Source: Megachile rotundata (Eukaryota > Arthropoda > Insecta > Hymenoptera > Megachilidae). From it: a DNA stretch of 64,000 nt. The stretch covers positions 1 to 64,000 of the forward strand of contig NW_027474081.1 in NCBI RefSeq assembly GCF_050947335.1, in the 5' to 3' direction. Position numbers and translations under genes: made by a program. Below are positions 62,153 to 64,000 of the stretch, piece by piece (the stretch's first letter is position 1; each line of letters begins with the position of its first letter). The notes beneath the pieces are model-generated. The model was not told where the DNA came from. It did no database searches and worked only from the letters and a program-made list of their open reading frames with translations.

Positions 62153-62898
62153 TTACTATACTTATTACTGTTAGTATTATCAATCTAACTCATATTATTA
62201 GCCATATTATGCTTATATGATCGATAGAACGACAATTACTATACTTATTACTCTTATTATTATCAATCTAACTCATGTTATTAGCCATATTGTGCTAATA
62301 TGAGCGATAGAACGACAATTACTATATTTATTACACTCACTATTATCAATCTAACTCATATTATTAACCATATTATGCAGATATGATCGATAGAACGACA
62401 ATTACTATACTCATTCCTCTTATTATTATCAATCCAACTCATGCTGTTAGCCATATTATGGTTATATGATCGATATAACGACAATTACTATACTTATTAG
62501 TCTTATTATTATCTATCTAACTCATATTGTTAACCATATTATGCAGATATGATCGATAGAACGACAATTACTATACTCATTACTCTTATTATTATCAATC
62601 TAACTCATATTATTAGCCATATTGTGCTTATATGATCGATAGAACGACAATTACTATACTTATTACTCTTATTATTATCAATCTAACTCGTATTATTAGC
62701 CATATTATGCTTATATGATCGATAGAACGACAAATACTATACTCATTACTCTCACTATTATCAATCCAACTCATATTATTACCCATATTATGCTGATATG
62801 ATCGATAGAACGACATTCACTATACTTATTACACTCACTATTATCAATCTAACTCATATTATTAACCATATTATGCAGATATGATCGATAGAACGACA
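62153..62898 (+). repeat. Satellite block shared with 18.16-18.91 kb
   Basis: The order of variants here repeats 18162-18908 at 43990 bp, exactly 530 monomers. It includes the unusual TTATTAGTCTTATT form (near 18506 and 62496), TCATGCTGTTAGCC (near 18450 and 62440) and the paired ATTACCCATATTATGCTG monomer. A private change, TCATTCCTCTT, lies near 62412. The match stops near 62898, where CTGTACTCACT follows instead of CTGTACTTATT. Confidence 0.78.
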
Positions 62899-64000
62899 AT
62901 TACTGTACTCACTACTCTTAGTATTATCAATCTAACTCATATTATTAGCCATATTATGCTTATATTATCGATAGAACGACAATTACTGTACTTATTACTG
63001 CTATTATTATCAATCTAACTCATATTATTAGCCATATTATGCTTATATGATCGATGGAATGAGAATTACTGTACTCACTACTCTTAGTATTATAACTCTA
63101 ACTCATATTATTAGCCATATTATGCTTATATGATCGATAGAACGACAATTACTATACTTATTACTCTTATTATTATGAATCTAACTCATGTTATTAGCCA
63201 TATAGTGCTAATATGAACGATAGAACGACAATTACTATATTTATTACACTCACTATTATCAATCTAACTCATATTATTAACCATATTATGCAGATATGAT
63301 CGATAGAACGACAATTACTATACTCATTACTCTTATTATTATCAATCCAACTCATGCTATTAGCCATATTATGGTTATATGATCGATATAACGACAATTA
63401 CTATACTTATTACTCTTATTATTATCAATCTAACTCATACTGTTAACCATATTATGCAGATATGATCGATAGAACGACAATTACTATACTCATTACTCTT
63501 ATTATTATCAATCTAACTCATATTATTAGCCATATTGTGCTTATATGATCGATAGAACGACAATTACTATACTTATTACACTCACTATTATCAATCTAAC
63601 TCATATTATTGACCATATTATGCAGATATGATCGATAGCACGACATCTACTATACTTATTACTCTTATTATTATCAACCCAACTCATATTATTAGCCATA
63701 TTATGCTTATATGATCGATAGAATGAGAATTACTATACTCACTACTCTTAGTATTATCAATCTAACGCATATTATTAGCCATATTATGCTTATATTATCG
63801 ATAGAACGACATATACTATACTTATTACTCTTATTATTATCAATCTAACTCATATTATTAGCCATATTATGGTTAAATGATCGATAGAACGACAATTACT
63901 ATACTTATTACTCTTATTATTATCAATCTAACTCGTATTATTAGCCATATTATGCTTATATGATCGATAGAACGACAATTACTGTACTCACTACTCTTAG
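62899..64000 (+). repeat. Third, truncated copy of the 56-59 kb module, cut by the window end
   Basis: From 62899 the sequence re-enters the CTGTACTCACT, CTGCTATTATTATC and GATGGAATGAG series found near 56418 and 59572. It carries the diagnostic AGCCATATAGTGC near 63196, which is 40 monomers after the one near 59876. It differs by internal deletions, going from CTTATTACACTCAC near 63571 straight to the TTGACC and GCACGACATC monomers. The array clearly continues past the window edge. Confidence 0.75.

Larger units (their letters stand above)
1..64000 (+). repeat. 83-bp AT-rich satellite DNA array, about 771 monomers
   Basis: The whole window is a head-to-tail array of one 83-bp monomer, always in the same orientation. 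The anchor GATCGAT starts at 50, 133 and so on to 63962, which is 770 periods plus 2 bp. Common monomers contain, in order, GATCGATAGAACGAC, AATTACTATACTTATTACTC, TTATTATTATCAATCTAACT, CATATTATTAGC and CATATTATGCTTATAT. The most common form has 20 G+C in 83, with C well above G on this strand (14 to 6). No transposon, gene, microsatellite island or inversion interrupts it. Long homogeneous satellites like this are known from eukaryotic centromeres and heterochromatin. That placement is inferred from the array type; nothing flanking is visible. I do not recognise the family. Confidence 0.98.

Noticed and set aside
1..64000. CRISPR array
   Set aside because: The whole 83-bp unit is repeated with scattered substitutions. 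There are no short conserved repeats separated by unique spacers, and no cas-like genes.
1..64000. Repeat-rich protein gene on either strand
   Set aside because: A coding tandem repeat would have a unit divisible by three and an open frame across copies. Here the unit is 83 bp and stops occur in every frame within two to three monomers.
1..64000. Organellar AT-rich control region or bacterial replication origin iterons
   Set aside because: The array exceeds 64 kb without any organellar or replication gene, and the monomer is far longer than usual iterons. A nuclear satellite is much more likely.
1..64000. Telomere repeats, rRNA spacer or tRNA-derived repeat
   Set aside because: No short G-rich telomeric motif, no rRNA sequence and no tRNA cloverleaf boxes can be seen in the monomer.

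Overview
The whole 64 kb window is one uninterrupted block of satellite DNA. It is a head-to-tail array of about 771 copies of an 83-bp, AT-rich monomer, all in the same orientation. I found no gene, RNA gene, mobile element, CRISPR array or unique-sequence island. The monomer is about 76% A+T (A 29, T 34, C 14, G 6 in the most common form). It carries the ATCGAT palindrome next to GAACGAC and a paired motif, CATATTATTAGC followed by CATATTATGCTT. This is typical of a eukaryotic chromosome, for example a centromeric, pericentromeric or other heterochromatic block recovered by long-read assembly. I do not recognise the satellite family and cannot name the species.

The register is very strict. 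The first GATCGAT starts at 50 and the last at 63962, which is 770 periods of 83 plus 2 bp. Five small indels explain the +2: +2 near 11284, -1 near 17302, +1 near 18209, -1 near 39932 and +1 near 59338. Nearly all other variation is base substitution, so monomers fall into recognisable haplotypes whose order forms a barcode along the array.

Reading that barcode shows layered tandem duplications, all at whole multiples of 83 bp. From left to right: (1) 1-2947, a lead-in block whose later part recurs near 29 and 34 kb; (2) 2948-15402, two nearly identical 75-monomer units; (3) 15403-19400, a mosaic that includes a 166-bp dimer ladder and a shortened copy of the 11-12.6 kb segment; (4) 19401-28504, a 74-monomer tandem duplication with a 7-monomer duplication inside the first copy; (5) 27876-37669, a 56/62-monomer tandem pair in which the first copy lacks 6 monomers; (6) 37670-40316, a mosaic joining earlier blocks; (7) 40317-48145, a 31/32-monomer unit in about 2.7 copies; (8) 48146-56010, small modules tandemly repeated at 17- and 25-monomer steps; (9) 56011-62152, a 36/38-monomer tandem pair; (10) 62153-64000, a return to the block seen near 18.2-18.9 kb and then the start of another copy of block 9.

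Nothing here acts as a gene system. The short reverse-strand reading frames of about 62 codons are by-products of the repeat. The interest lies in the array's architecture: exact period, multi-scale duplication, in-register deletions, a nearly invariant CG core, and a dimer length (166 bp) close to that of a chromatosome. Block boundaries were placed by eye and are good to roughly one monomer unless stated otherwise.
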